64,000 nucleotides of DNA from Mesorhizobium sp. J8 (GTDB lineage Bacteria; Pseudomonadota; Alphaproteobacteria; Rhizobiales; Rhizobiaceae): assembly GCF_016591715.1 (NCBI RefSeq), contig NZ_AP024109.1, positions 3,100,001-3,164,000 on the forward strand. The letters run 5' to 3'. The notes under the pieces are model-generated. The model did not search any database and was not told the origin of the DNA. It saw only the letters and a program-made list of their open reading frames with translations. This document shows positions 1-8,104 of the stretch, piece after piece; the first letter of the stretch is position 1, and every line of letters starts with the position of its first letter. A program made the position numbers and the translations under genes.

Positions 1-191
1 ATCCCTGGGGCTTTGCCGCGCTTGCCGGGCCGGTGCTGATGTACTGGCTGCTGGTCCATGTCTCGGGCATCCCGCCGCTCGAAGCGCATATGTTGCGCTC
101 GCGCGGCGATCAGTTCCGGCGCTACCAGGCGCGCGTCAACGCCTTCTGGCCGGGCGCGCCGAAAGCGGCACCTATCAAGGCAGGGAGATGA
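1..191 (+). CDS. DUF1295 family membrane enzyme, C-terminal fragment
   Basis: Only the last ~62 codons are inside the window, reading in frame 3 to TGA at 189-191. The visible tail has a hydrophobic segment (LMYWLLVHVSGIPPLE), then HMLRSRGDQFRRYQ and FWPG. This is the usual C-terminus of DUF1295 / steroid-5-alpha-reductase-like integral membrane proteins. The stop overlaps the next ATG by 4 bp (ATGA), so the two genes are translationally coupled. In alphaproteobacteria DUF1295 proteins commonly sit beside cyclopropane-fatty-acid synthases and photolyases in singlet-oxygen response loci. The substrate is unknown and the start lies outside the window. Confidence 0.75.
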   Translation, partial: PWGFAALAGPVLMYWLLVHVSGIPPLEAHMLRSRGDQFRRYQARVNAFWPGAPKAAPIKAGR

Positions 192-1222
192 CCGTGAGCC
201 TGATCTCAACCGCCATCCGCGCCGTCGAGCGCGCGCCGATCCCGGATACCGCCACGCGTTACGGCATCGGCGTCCTGGTCGGAAAGACGCGCCGGCGGCT
301 AGCAAGGGCAGCTGCTATCGAGGAGAAACGCTTTGCCAGCGACATGGTGCGCTATTCCATCGCCGAACACACGGTGGCCGCTAACGAGCAGCACTATGAA
401 CTTCCGCCCGAATTCTTTGCGCTGACGCTCGGCCCCAACCGCAAATATTCCTGCTGCCTCTACCTGAGCGGAAGCGAGAGCTTGGCCGAGGCCGAGATTG
501 CCGCGCTGGAGCAGACCGTCGAGCATGCCGAACTTCGCGACGGGCAGTCCATTCTCGAGCTGGGCTGCGGCTGGGGCTCGCTGACGCTTTTCATGGCGCA
601 GCGCTTTCCGGCGGCCCGTATCGTCGCGGTATCCAATTCCGCGCCGCAGCGCCTGTACATCGAGGGCGAAGCTTCTGCGCGTGGCCTGAGCAACGTCAAA
701 GTCATAACTGCCGACATGAACGCCTTCGAGCCACAAGGCCGGTTCGACCGGGTGGTGTCGGTCGAGATGTTCGAGCATATGTCCAACTGGCGCAACCTGC
801 TGGCGCGCATCCGCGGCTGGCTGGAACCGGAAGGCAGGCTATTTGTCCACGTCTTCAGCCACCGCCACAGTCCCTACCGTTTCGACCATCGCGATGAAGC
901 GGACTGGATCGCGCAGCATTTCTTTACTGGCGGCATCATGCCGAGTCACGGGTTGATCGGGCATTTCCCTGACTGCTTCAACATCGAGCGCGACTGGCGG
1001 TGGAACGGCGTGCATTATGCGCGCACGGCGCGGCAATGGCTGGAGCGCTTCGACGAGAACCGTGGGCGCATCGACCAAATCCTCGCCGATGTCTACGGAC
1101 CGGACGCAGCGCTATGGCTCCGGCGCTGGCGGCTGTTCTATCTAGCTACCGAAGGCCTGTTCGGCCATGCTGGCGGCAAGGAATGGGGCGTCAGCCACTA
1201 TCTGCTGCGGCCGGCCGGCTGA
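188..1222 (+). CDS. Cyclopropane-fatty-acyl-phospholipid synthase family SAM methyltransferase
   Basis: The 344-aa protein belongs to the CFA/Mycolic acid synthase family. These enzymes transfer a methylene from S-adenosylmethionine to the double bond of acyl chains in membrane phospholipids. The SAM-binding motif I is clear at residues ~122-130 (ILELGCGWG), preceded by the typical EHYELPPEFF-like and YSCCLY segments near residues 69-92. Length is somewhat shorter than E. coli Cfa (382 aa), because the N-terminal accessory domain is reduced. The ATG at 188 overlaps the upstream stop. The neighbours (DUF1295, DUF2177, photolyase) match sigma-E/ChrR type photo-oxidative stress loci, so a role in membrane lipid modification under oxidative stress is likely but inferred. 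Confidence 0.88.
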   Translation: MTVSLISTAIRAVERAPIPDTATRYGIGVLVGKTRRRLARAAAIEEKRFASDMVRYSIAEHTVAANEQHYELPPEFFALTLGPNRKYSCCLYLSGSESLAEAEIAALEQTVEHAELRDGQSILELGCGWGSLTLFMAQRFPAARIVAVSNSAPQRLYIEGEASARGLSNVKVITADMNAFEPQGRFDRVVSVEMFEHMSNWRNLLARIRGWLEPEGRLFVHVFSHRHSPYRFDHRDEADWIAQHFFTGGIMPSHGLIGHFPDCFNIERDWRWNGVHYARTARQWLERFDENRGRIDQILADVYGPDAALWLRRWRLFYLATEGLFGHAGGKEWGVSHYLLRPAG

Positions 1223-1223
1223 C

Positions 1224-1817
1224 ATGGATGGCCTTCGGCGACTGTGGCGCCGTGTCGGCGCTTATGCGGCGCATGACGATCCTATGGCCAGCGCAGCCAA
1301 CTGGGTCGCGCTGGTCTTCGCCTGGAACCAGCCGTTCTATCCACTGTATCTCTGGGCCGCTGTCGGAGCCGACAAGATCGCGCCGTCTTTTCTGACATTT
1401 CTATCGACGCCGTTCTTCCTCGCCGTTCCGGCCGTCGCAAAACGCCATCCGCTCGCCGCGCGAGTCATGCTGCCTCTGACGAGCGTTGCCAACGGCATTG
1501 TGAGCACCAAGGCGTTCGGTGTCGGCTCGGGCGTGGAGATCTTCCTGCTTCCATGCGCGCTGATCGGCGCCGCGCTGTTCAGGCCCTCGGAGCGGGCGAT
1601 CGGGCTCGTTGTTATAGCGCTGAGCGCCGCGGCTCATTTCATCCCGACCCGCTTCTTCGGCGAGCCGCTGGCTAGCTTCACCGCGGCCGACAACGGCGCC
1701 ATGGTCGGCCTCAATGCCGTGAGCGCCGCGACGCTGATCGTCTTCATCGGGCTGTTGTTGTCCGGTGTGATGGCCGCCTCGGAGCAGCGTGGGGATCAGG
1801 CACCGCGCAGGAAGTAG
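1224..1817 (+). CDS. Multi-pass membrane protein of unknown function
   Basis: I start this gene at ATG 1224, directly after the upstream TGA (1220-1222). The open frame extends further upstream, but only inside the CFA synthase gene. The 197-aa product has about five hydrophobic segments (for example around WVALVFAWNQPFYPLYL and SAATLIVFIGLLLSGVM) and a charged C-terminus. It is the third gene of the DUF1295-CFA transcription unit. Its 3' end overlaps the convergent DUF2177 gene by 22 bp. Similar unnamed membrane proteins are common in this type of locus. No enzymatic motif is seen, and I do not assign a function. Confidence 0.72.
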   Translation: MDGLRRLWRRVGAYAAHDDPMASAANWVALVFAWNQPFYPLYLWAAVGADKIAPSFLTFLSTPFFLAVPAVAKRHPLAARVMLPLTSVANGIVSTKAFGVGSGVEIFLLPCALIGAALFRPSERAIGLVVIALSAAAHFIPTRFFGEPLASFTAADNGAMVGLNAVSAATLIVFIGLLLSGVMAASEQRGDQAPRRK

Positions 1818-2203
1818 CGGGTCAGCAAGAACCCCACAGTGGCGGCTACCGCGCTGAGCAGTGAGCCCCAGCATATATCAGCCACCGTGATGATCGTCGG
1901 CCAGCCGCGGATCGTGGCTTGATTGGTCAAGTCGTAAGTGGCGTATGCGAAGAACCCATAGAGCGATCCATTGAGCGCGGCGGTTGTCCATTTTCCAGTC
2001 GAGAACGCCGGCGTGGTCGCGAAGAAGATGATCCCCGCGATGTAGATCAGGTAAAACAGTGCTGCGGGTGCAGGATTGAAGCTGTCGACGAGTGTGTCGC
2101 CGAGATACCTGCGGTAAAGGCGCTGCGACATGGTCATCAACCAAACCGCGTCGATGGCCAGGAATGTGATAAGGGTGGTCACGTAAGCCATGGCATATCG
2201 CAT
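1796..2203 (-). CDS. DUF2177 family membrane protein
   Basis: The 135-aa protein starts MRYAMAYVTTLITFLAIDAVW and has four hydrophobic segments, with a charged YRRYLGD loop after the first and the YDLTNQAT motif in the second half. This is the DUF2177 pattern. The ATG at 2203 overlaps the photolyase stop (2203-2205) in an ATGA arrangement, so it is co-translated downstream of the photolyase. A longer in-frame opening reaches 2575 but lies inside the photolyase gene, so I reject that start. Members are found in photolyase/oxidative-stress operons of alphaproteobacteria. The biochemical role is unknown. Confidence 0.85.
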   Translation of the reverse strand: MRYAMAYVTTLITFLAIDAVWLMTMSQRLYRRYLGDTLVDSFNPAPAALFYLIYIAGIIFFATTPAFSTGKWTTAALNGSLYGFFAYATYDLTNQATIRGWPTIITVADICWGSLLSAVAATVGFLLTRYFLRGA

Positions 2204-3672
2204 CACGAAGCCTTCCTGTCGCCGGTCGAAACTCTGGCCCCATCCTTTATGGACTGATAGACGATCAGTGCTCTGTCTCGTGCCGCGCCGTGGTCCACGA
2301 CGGGCTTTGGGTAGGTCTTGCCGAGCTCGATGTTGTTGTCTTTCAGCAGCGCGGCGGGAGCTTCCCATGGCCGATGAATGTAGCGGTCGGGCAATGTGCC
2401 GATTTCCGGGATGTGGCGACGGACATATTCGCCCCGAGGGTCGAATTTTTCGCCCTGCAGGACGGGGTTGAAAATGCGAAAATAGGGTGCGGCATCGGCC
2501 CCGGATCCGGCCACCCACTGCCAGCTTGCCGGGTTGTTGGCGGCATCCGCGTCGACCAGCGTGTCCCAGAACCACTTTTCACCATGCCGCCAGTCGATCA
2601 TCAGATCCTTGATGAGAAAGGACGCTACGATCATGCGCACGCGGTTGTGCATCCAACCCGTGTGCCACAACTCGCGCATGCCGGCATCAACGATAGGATA
2701 GCCCGTTAGGCCGCGCTGCCAACTCCGAAACATCCGCTTGTCTTCTCGCCACGGCATCGCATCGAATTCCGGCCGGAAGTTGCGTTTGGCAAGATCGGCA
2801 TTGTGAAACAGCAGATGATAGGAGAACTCTCTCCAGCCGATCTCCGAGCGGAACTTCGTAGCGCCCGAATTCTTCGACCTGCGCAGGTGGGCCAAGATCT
2901 GATATGGCGTGATCTCCCCAAATGCCAGGTGCGGAGATAACCGAGATGTTGATAGCTGGCTCGGAAAGTCGCGCTGGCGCTCATAGTGAGCCAGACCAGA
3001 CTCGATGAACTCGCGAAGCCTGGCATGCGCGCCTTCTTCTCCGGGTCTCCAGGTTTCGCGCAAACCATGTGCCCAGTCGGGATTGGTCGGCAGCAGCTCA
3101 AGCGCGTTCAAGTGCAGATTGTCCAGTTCCCCTCGCCATCCGTCGATCGATCCCGGAGGATCGATGGGATCGCGAACATGCGCCTTGTCCACCATCGCCC
3201 TCCAGAATGGAGTATAGACTTTGTAGAACCCGCCTGAACCGGTCTTGAGAAGCGAAGGTTCATGCAACAGCGCGCCGTCGAAGCTCTGCGCCGTCAGGCC
3301 TTTTCTGCGTAGCTCTGCCTTCAGTCCGGCATCGACCGCCACGTCTGCCGGGTCGTACCGCCGGTTCCAGAACACGCAATCGGCGCCGCTCGCGGCAATC
3401 GCCTTGGCGACAACCTCGCAGGTCGGTCCGCGGGTCAGGTAGAGGCCGGCGCCAGCGAGGCCAAGCCGATGGCCGAGAGCTGCGAGCGAATGATGTAGCC
3501 ACCAGCGGCTGGCCGCACCCATAGCGCGGGTATCGTCGGCTTCTTCGTCGAGGACATAGAGCGCCACGACCGGAGCGCCGCGATCGGCCGCTGCTGCGAG
3601 CGCGGCGTTGTCATCGACGCGAAGATCGCGCCGGAACAACACAATGGTGGGCGCGTGGGCTTCTCCGCTCAT
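2203..3672 (-). CDS. phrB: Deoxyribodipyrimidine photolyase (class I CPD photolyase)
   Basis: The 489-aa protein has the full architecture of a class I photolyase: an N-terminal Rossmann-like antenna domain beginning with IVLFRRDLRVDDN (residues ~10-22), then the helical FAD-binding domain. Visible FAD/DNA-lesion signatures include TGYPIVDAGMRELWHTGWMH, VRMIVASFL, DWRHGEKWFWD and NNPASWQWVAGSG, followed by FRIFNP. The tryptophans of the electron-transfer chain appear conserved. The enzyme uses blue light and FADH- to split cyclobutane pyrimidine dimers. It is the first gene of the phr-DUF2177 unit. The usual length for the family is ~470-500 aa. Confidence 0.96.
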   Translation of the reverse strand: MSGEAHAPTIVLFRRDLRVDDNAALAAAADRGAPVVALYVLDEEADDTRAMGAASRWWLHHSLAALGHRLGLAGAGLYLTRGPTCEVVAKAIAASGADCVFWNRRYDPADVAVDAGLKAELRRKGLTAQSFDGALLHEPSLLKTGSGGFYKVYTPFWRAMVDKAHVRDPIDPPGSIDGWRGELDNLHLNALELLPTNPDWAHGLRETWRPGEEGAHARLREFIESGLAHYERQRDFPSQLSTSRLSPHLAFGEITPYQILAHLRRSKNSGATKFRSEIGWREFSYHLLFHNADLAKRNFRPEFDAMPWREDKRMFRSWQRGLTGYPIVDAGMRELWHTGWMHNRVRMIVASFLIKDLMIDWRHGEKWFWDTLVDADAANNPASWQWVAGSGADAAPYFRIFNPVLQGEKFDPRGEYVRRHIPEIGTLPDRYIHRPWEAPAALLKDNNIELGKTYPKPVVDHGAARDRALIVYQSIKDGARVSTGDRKAS

Positions 3673-3685
3673 TGCCTCTCGCCGG

Positions 3686-4060
3686 TCATTTCGCCGGCGT
3701 CCAGCGCACGTTTCTGCAAATCAGGCCCGCGGCTATGCAGCCCCGCGTGGTGAGGCCGCCACTCGTGATCTTCAACGTCATTGAGTAGGTGCTGTTTCGT
3801 TTCGGGTCGTAAGCTTTACCTGCCAACGTGCCCTGTGACGTCGGTTTCAGAGTCATGATCAGCTTGTCGCCGGGCTGCTCGCCCTTGCTGGTGTCGCGGA
3901 TCCACAAATTGGTTGCGCACAATTGTTGTCCGCATGGCGCGATCGAGACCTTGGCATTGCCGTCGTCGCGCATCCATACGCCGCGGCTGTCCGAAAACGT
4001 ATCGGCTTGGCCGGCCGATGCCACGAACATGGCACATAGGAATGCAATCGTACCTTGCAT
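3686..4060 (-). CDS. DUF2147 secreted protein
   Basis: The 124-aa protein has an N-terminal signal peptide (MQGTIAFLCAMFVASAGQA) and then the DUF2147 core. The core reads GVWMRDDGNAKVSIAPCG at its start, with a later Cys near QLCATNLWIRD, and PKRNSTYSMTLKI leading into a GGLTTRGCIAAGLIC segment. Family members are small periplasmic beta-rich proteins of unknown function. It lies just upstream of phrB on the same strand, with a 13-bp gap before the photolyase ATG, so co-transcription is plausible. The two Cys residues near the end could form a disulfide. Confidence 0.85.
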   Translation of the reverse strand: MQGTIAFLCAMFVASAGQADTFSDSRGVWMRDDGNAKVSIAPCGQQLCATNLWIRDTSKGEQPGDKLIMTLKPTSQGTLAGKAYDPKRNSTYSMTLKITSGGLTTRGCIAAGLICRNVRWTPAK

Positions 4061-4199
4061 CGTCCCGTTCTCCGCTTGCTGCTAGCTCGGTATTTCTACG
4101 GCACGGGGGAAGATTTGGATCATCGCGGCTCAAAGCCGGGCTGCAGCAGCAAGCGACGGTGGCTAGCATCGTTTCTTTCAATTGGTTTGCTGCGCTCAC

Positions 4200-4408
4200 C
4201 AAGCCACCTGCGGGGAGAGTGCATAGCTGAGGTCACTTTCATAGAAATCCGATGCGATGGCGTTCCATATCTCCGCCTTCGAGGGGAGTATTCGGTAAGG
4301 CTTGCGGGAGATATTCCGAGCAGACGAGCGATGTCGGCGACTGTCGTTTTCGAGGGGCCATAGATGCGAAAAGCCGCCGTGCCGGCGTGCATGATCGACA
4401 ATTCGCAT
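4200..4408 (-). pseudogene. TetR-family regulator, N-terminal remnant with frameshifts
   Basis: Two overlapping minus-strand frames together spell the helix-turn-helix of a TetR regulator. One frame gives GPSKTTVADIARLLGIS and the other gives PSKAEIWNAIASDFYES. In intact TetR proteins these segments are contiguous (…ADIARxLGxSPxNVYRFFPSKAEIxxAI…). So at least one frameshift lies near 4275-4290, and the ligand-binding domain is absent. It is a decayed gene. The original target cannot be deduced. Confidence 0.6.
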
Positions 4409-4505
4409 CGGCTAGACGATCATTGCTCGCATGCTGGAAACAGTCATCGTTTCAATCTCAAGGGTATCCTCGGATCACCAATTCGCCCGTAGCCACGCGC
4501 GACGA

Positions 4506-5085
4506 TCAGTAGGAAATCTGCCCGTCCCGTATCTGACCCGTGTCCGAGGAGAGCTCCCGTTTCAAGATCTCGCGAGCCTTCGGGCTGATGACTGCGGCTG
4601 GAGCAGCCACGGCCACCCGCGCCGCCGAACCGGCAATACCGACGGCCGTCACCCCGATCTTATCAGCGTACGACATCTCTTCTCCGGCTAGGCTTTGTCC
4701 TGCAAGCCGCCGCCCAAGAAGGTGCACGATCCCGGGTGTGTCGGCGAACGCGGTGTGGCCCAGCGGATCGCCGGGAGTGATGTCGCTGGTGTCGATAACC
4801 GAAACGCCAAGCTCTTCGAGCACTGAACCGTAGGGTCTGAGATCGGCTCCACCGACGCGGCTAACTCCCCCCGAAAGCAGTCGGGAGACTTGCAGGGCCT
4901 TGTCATTGGTCGACGTGAAGATCGTGAAATGCGGACGGGTCGCGCCCATTTCGATGAACTGACGGCGAAACACGTCGATATCGATGTCCGGCGATGCGAA
5001 AACCACGTTCCTGACTGTCGTCGGAATAGCATGGTCGCGCATGGCGACATCGCGCAGCGCCTCGGCCGTCAGCCATGCGACGCCC
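4506..5085 (-). pseudogene. DUF900 alpha/beta-hydrolase (COG4782-like), C-terminal remnant
   Basis: The minus-strand frame carries AWLTAEALRD, then VRNVVFASPDIDIDVFRRQ and FTIFTSTNDKALQVSRLL. These are signature parts of the DUF900 alpha/beta-hydrolase family, from just after the nucleophile elbow to the C-terminus. The N-terminal half, including the catalytic Ser motif, is missing. Homology ends abruptly near 5085, where a plus-strand YHS-domain fragment begins. I read this as a truncated, inactive copy made by a rearrangement. The open frame continues to a formal start at 5159, but residues upstream of AWLTAE are not family-like. Confidence 0.6.
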
Positions 5086-5086
5086 G

Positions 5087-5150
5087 GTGCGGTACTACTT
5101 CTGCTCGCCGGTGTGCTGGGAGGATGCCAAGGCAAACACCCCTTGGAGGA
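5087..5150 (+). pseudogene. YHS-domain fragment
   Basis: Plus-strand translation from about 5090 gives RYYFCSPVCWEDAKAN, which resembles the metal-binding YHS domain (…YYFCSxxCxxxFxxxP). It abuts the minus-strand DUF900 remnant at ~5085 and lacks the upstream CPVCGM part. It is too short to be functional. Confidence 0.4.
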
Positions 5151-5159
5151 TCCTCGCAC

Positions 5160-5630
5160 ATGGTTGGGGTCCGTCCTGGCCGCCTGTCAAGGTCACCACT
5201 AACGCTTGCTTTCCCAAGTCATCGAGTCGCGCCAGCGTGCGAGCACTTAAGGCGATATGAGTGGTGGCCATCGGCGGGGGGTGAGCTTCGCCGATACTGT
5301 GCACGGTGTTGAACCTGACAAACAGCTACACCGAAGGGCGGGAGAACATGAGCAACAAGCGTGACCGGATTGGATCGGCTCTATTTTGCCCTTTGCGGCG
5401 GCTCGCGGCAATTTACCCGTTTGCAGCTTTCAAGCGCATCGCCTTGCATGAAGATGCACTGGTGCTTGCCTCTTGTGCCATCTAGCGGACCATGACTAGA
5501 GGCATCTGATCCGCGTGGGTTGCTTGGAGCTTTTCAGGCCAAAGTCCCATGAATTGATGCGACCATCTTAATTCCTGCTTGGGCCAGAAACCTGCAGCGG
5601 AATCGGCTATCCTGATTGAGATAGTTCTAA
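5160..5630. other. Intergenic region with one weak small ORF
   Basis: No recognised gene lies here. A 45-codon reading frame runs from ATG 5348 to TAG 5485 after a GGGCGGGAG sequence. Its product (MSNKRDRIGSALFCP…) resembles nothing I know, and I do not count it as a gene. The last ~100 bp should hold the promoter of the BTAD regulator. Confidence 0.4.
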
Positions 5631-7703
5631 ATGAACAGGGCCACGATAATGCTCGGGACCTCGGACCTCGGGCCATGGCGCTTGCGAGGCGCAAGTTTCG
5701 AGTTGGCGCGTCAGGGTGGGGAACTGTTGCCAATGCATGGTGGGAAAGGCGTTACTGCTGGCAGAATTTCGCTCTTCGGTGGTTTTCGCATCGAAGCGGA
5801 AGCTGGCAGGGAGGTCCGGCTGACCGGGAAGCGAGGCGCCGCGATCCTGGCCTATCTCGCCCTCTGTCCCGGTATGGCGGCACCACGCGAGCGGCTGGCC
5901 GACCTCCTATGGGGCGACAGCGACAGCGCGCACTCGCGAAACAGCCTGCGGCAAACGCTCAGTGTGCTGCGCCGGGATCTGTCTCGATCGGGCATGGAAA
6001 TCATTCAGTCCAACAAGGAAATGATTGGCATCAGGCCGAACGCAGTGTGGGTTGATGTAGGAGATTTCGAAGCCGGTCTCTCCGGCAGGTCCGCGTTGGA
6101 GCTTGAACACACGTTGGCACTCTGCACTGGGCCGTTTCTCGACGGCTTTTACCTTGGCAGCAATGCTTTCGACGATTGGGCGGCCTTGGAACGCGAAAGG
6201 CTGCTGAACCGTGCGCTCGGATCGCTGGAGAGGCTCGCCCGTCTTGTGGATCCTGAAAACGGGCTGGCCGTGGCCGATCGCGTGCTGGCCATGGAGCCGA
6301 CGCGGGAGGAAGCATACCGGTTGAAAATGGAACTGCTTGTTGCCGGCGGCCAGCGAGACAAGGCGTTGCGAACCTTTGAGGCTTGCAGAAATGTCTTAAG
6401 GAAAGAGTTCGATGTTGATGTCAGCGCCGAGACGAGAGCGCTTTGGCAATCGCTGCTTTCCTCCACCCAGCAGCCACCAAATCCGCAGACCACCAATGGG
6501 GCGATCGTCGGTCCGCGGTCGGGCCGTCCATCCATCGCAGTGGCCGACTTGGTCAATCTGACGGGACTGCGTGGCGACGATTTCTTCGCGAAGGGTCTGG
6601 TTCACGATATCACCACCGCGCTTTCCGAAGTTGCCGACTATATCGTCATCTCGGCCCTCGGAAAGAGCGGCGACGAGCCGAGGGCGCCGGAGGGCTTGCG
6701 GGCGCGCTATACGCTCAAGGGCAGCGTCCAGAGGTCGGGAGATGAGCTGAGGGTGAACATCCAGCTTGTCGATTCCCCGGGTGGTCACAATGTCTGGGCT
6801 CAGAAATTCGACGGCCAATCGGAAAGCGCGCTCGAATTCCAGGACAGGATCGCGCAGGCGGTCGTGCTGGCGGTGAGCCTCGAGCTTCAATTGACCAACT
6901 GGAAGGTTCGCGACAAGAGCCCGCCCGGTCCTCCCGAAGTGCGCCGGTTGGTGAACGAAGCCCTGATGAAGTATTTCGAGATGACCCGGGACTCGCTTTT
7001 GGTCTCGAAGGATCTCGCGGAGAAGGCGCTATCGCTTGCGCCCGGCAACGTTCGCGCGAAACGGACGCTGTCGATCGCAATCACCATGGGGACTGCGTTC
7101 GGTGCTTTGCCTCGCGAGCAAGTGTATATCGGGTATGCGATCGAGCTTGCCGAGGAAGCGGTAAGGGCCGTGCCCGACGACGAAATTGCCCGCTGCATCC
7201 TGTCATTTGCTTACGAATGGGATGGGCGGATCGATGACGCGATCGTACAATGCCAGCACGCGATCAGCCTCAACCCGAGCTATCCCAGCGGCCACGGCGA
7301 TATTTCGATGCTCTTCGCGCTGCGCGGACAGGTCAGCGAGGCAATGCGCGCGGCCAACGAGGCGATCCGGCTTGGAGCGCATGACGTCATCGACTTCTGG
7401 CGCCATCACGGCCTGGTCATGGCGTTGTTCGCCGGTGGAGACGATCGGCGGGCGCTCGAAGTCGCCCGCAAGGTGGTCAGGACAAAGCCGGGATTCGTGC
7501 GCGGAGCGCTTTTCTGGGCGGCCGCCGCTTCAGCGACAGGCAACAATGAAGAAGCATCACGAGCCATCCACCACTGCTTGTCACAACTCCCGCATCTCAA
7601 CCTGGGCAATGTCTCTCCCGGGTTCATGCCGCGCTATGTGGGGGATAGCCATCACTCCCGGTTTCTTGAAATGCTGTCGAAAGCAGGCCTTCCCGGTTCC
7701 TGA
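5631..7703 (+). CDS. SARP-like regulator: BTAD domain, TolB-like domain and TPR repeats
   Basis: The 690-aa protein starts (after a possible leader; an alternative ATG is 5733) with a winged-helix/BTAD region: ISLFGGFRIEAEAGREVRL at ~45-64, ILAYLALCPG, and RERLADLLWGDS through RNSLRQTLSVLRRDL. This is followed by the all-helical BTAD repeats (LDGFYLGSNAFDDW, EAYRLKMELL). Residues ~295-420 contain the TolB-like segment common in adenylate-cyclase-type regulators (PSIAVADLVNLTG, FAKGLVHDITTALS, YTLKGSVQRSGDELRVNIQL). The C-terminal third is TPR-like. Such rhizobial proteins are cytoplasmic transcription regulators or scaffolds with unknown ligands. It precedes two surface-protein genes and may regulate them, but that is inference. 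Confidence 0.82.
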   Translation: MNRATIMLGTSDLGPWRLRGASFELARQGGELLPMHGGKGVTAGRISLFGGFRIEAEAGREVRLTGKRGAAILAYLALCPGMAAPRERLADLLWGDSDSAHSRNSLRQTLSVLRRDLSRSGMEIIQSNKEMIGIRPNAVWVDVGDFEAGLSGRSALELEHTLALCTGPFLDGFYLGSNAFDDWAALERERLLNRALGSLERLARLVDPENGLAVADRVLAMEPTREEAYRLKMELLVAGGQRDKALRTFEACRNVLRKEFDVDVSAETRALWQSLLSSTQQPPNPQTTNGAIVGPRSGRPSIAVADLVNLTGLRGDDFFAKGLVHDITTALSEVADYIVISALGKSGDEPRAPEGLRARYTLKGSVQRSGDELRVNIQLVDSPGGHNVWAQKFDGQSESALEFQDRIAQAVVLAVSLELQLTNWKVRDKSPPGPPEVRRLVNEALMKYFEMTRDSLLVSKDLAEKALSLAPGNVRAKRTLSIAITMGTAFGALPREQVYIGYAIELAEEAVRAVPDDEIARCILSFAYEWDGRIDDAIVQCQHAISLNPSYPSGHGDISMLFALRGQVSEAMRAANEAIRLGAHDVIDFWRHHGLVMALFAGGDDRRALEVARKVVRTKPGFVRGALFWAAAASATGNNEEASRAIHHCLSQLPHLNLGNVSPGFMPRYVGDSHHSRFLEMLSKAGLPGS

Positions 7704-8104
7704 TTTTCCGATTCGGGCTTTGCGACGCGCGATGGCAACAATGCGAGACGTCTCCACGCAGGGCGGAAGCGGACTTTCGTGCAGGCCGTTTCTTCAGTCC
7801 CCAAAAGCGGGGCCATTTGCGGCTTCAGATTCCGAAAATAACGAAATCCTAACGCCAAAATAACGCTCGGCAAGCGCCCCGCCTTTGCTTTCAAGCGCAG
7901 TCGTAACGTTTAGCCATCTAGAAGGCTCCGAGGGCAGTGACTGCGGGGGGGACGATTTTGCATAGAAGATACCCGGAAGGCGGCCGTAAGCCGGCGGCCG
8001 CACAGTCATCGTCGGGCGCGGGTAGGAACAATTGGCCGGGGTGCGGCAGCTGCAGAGCGTTTGGCTTCGCGCCCGTTTCGCACCGCCCCCGTCCCGTACG
8101 GCGT
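7704..8104. other. Intergenic region upstream of the autotransporter
   Basis: This ~400-bp stretch separates the BTAD regulator from the autotransporter signal peptide. The autotransporter frame is open from 7937 (ATG-less extension beginning with a GTG codon), but the extension is basic and low-complexity. I see no second gene. The promoter of the surface-protein genes should be here. Confidence 0.4.
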
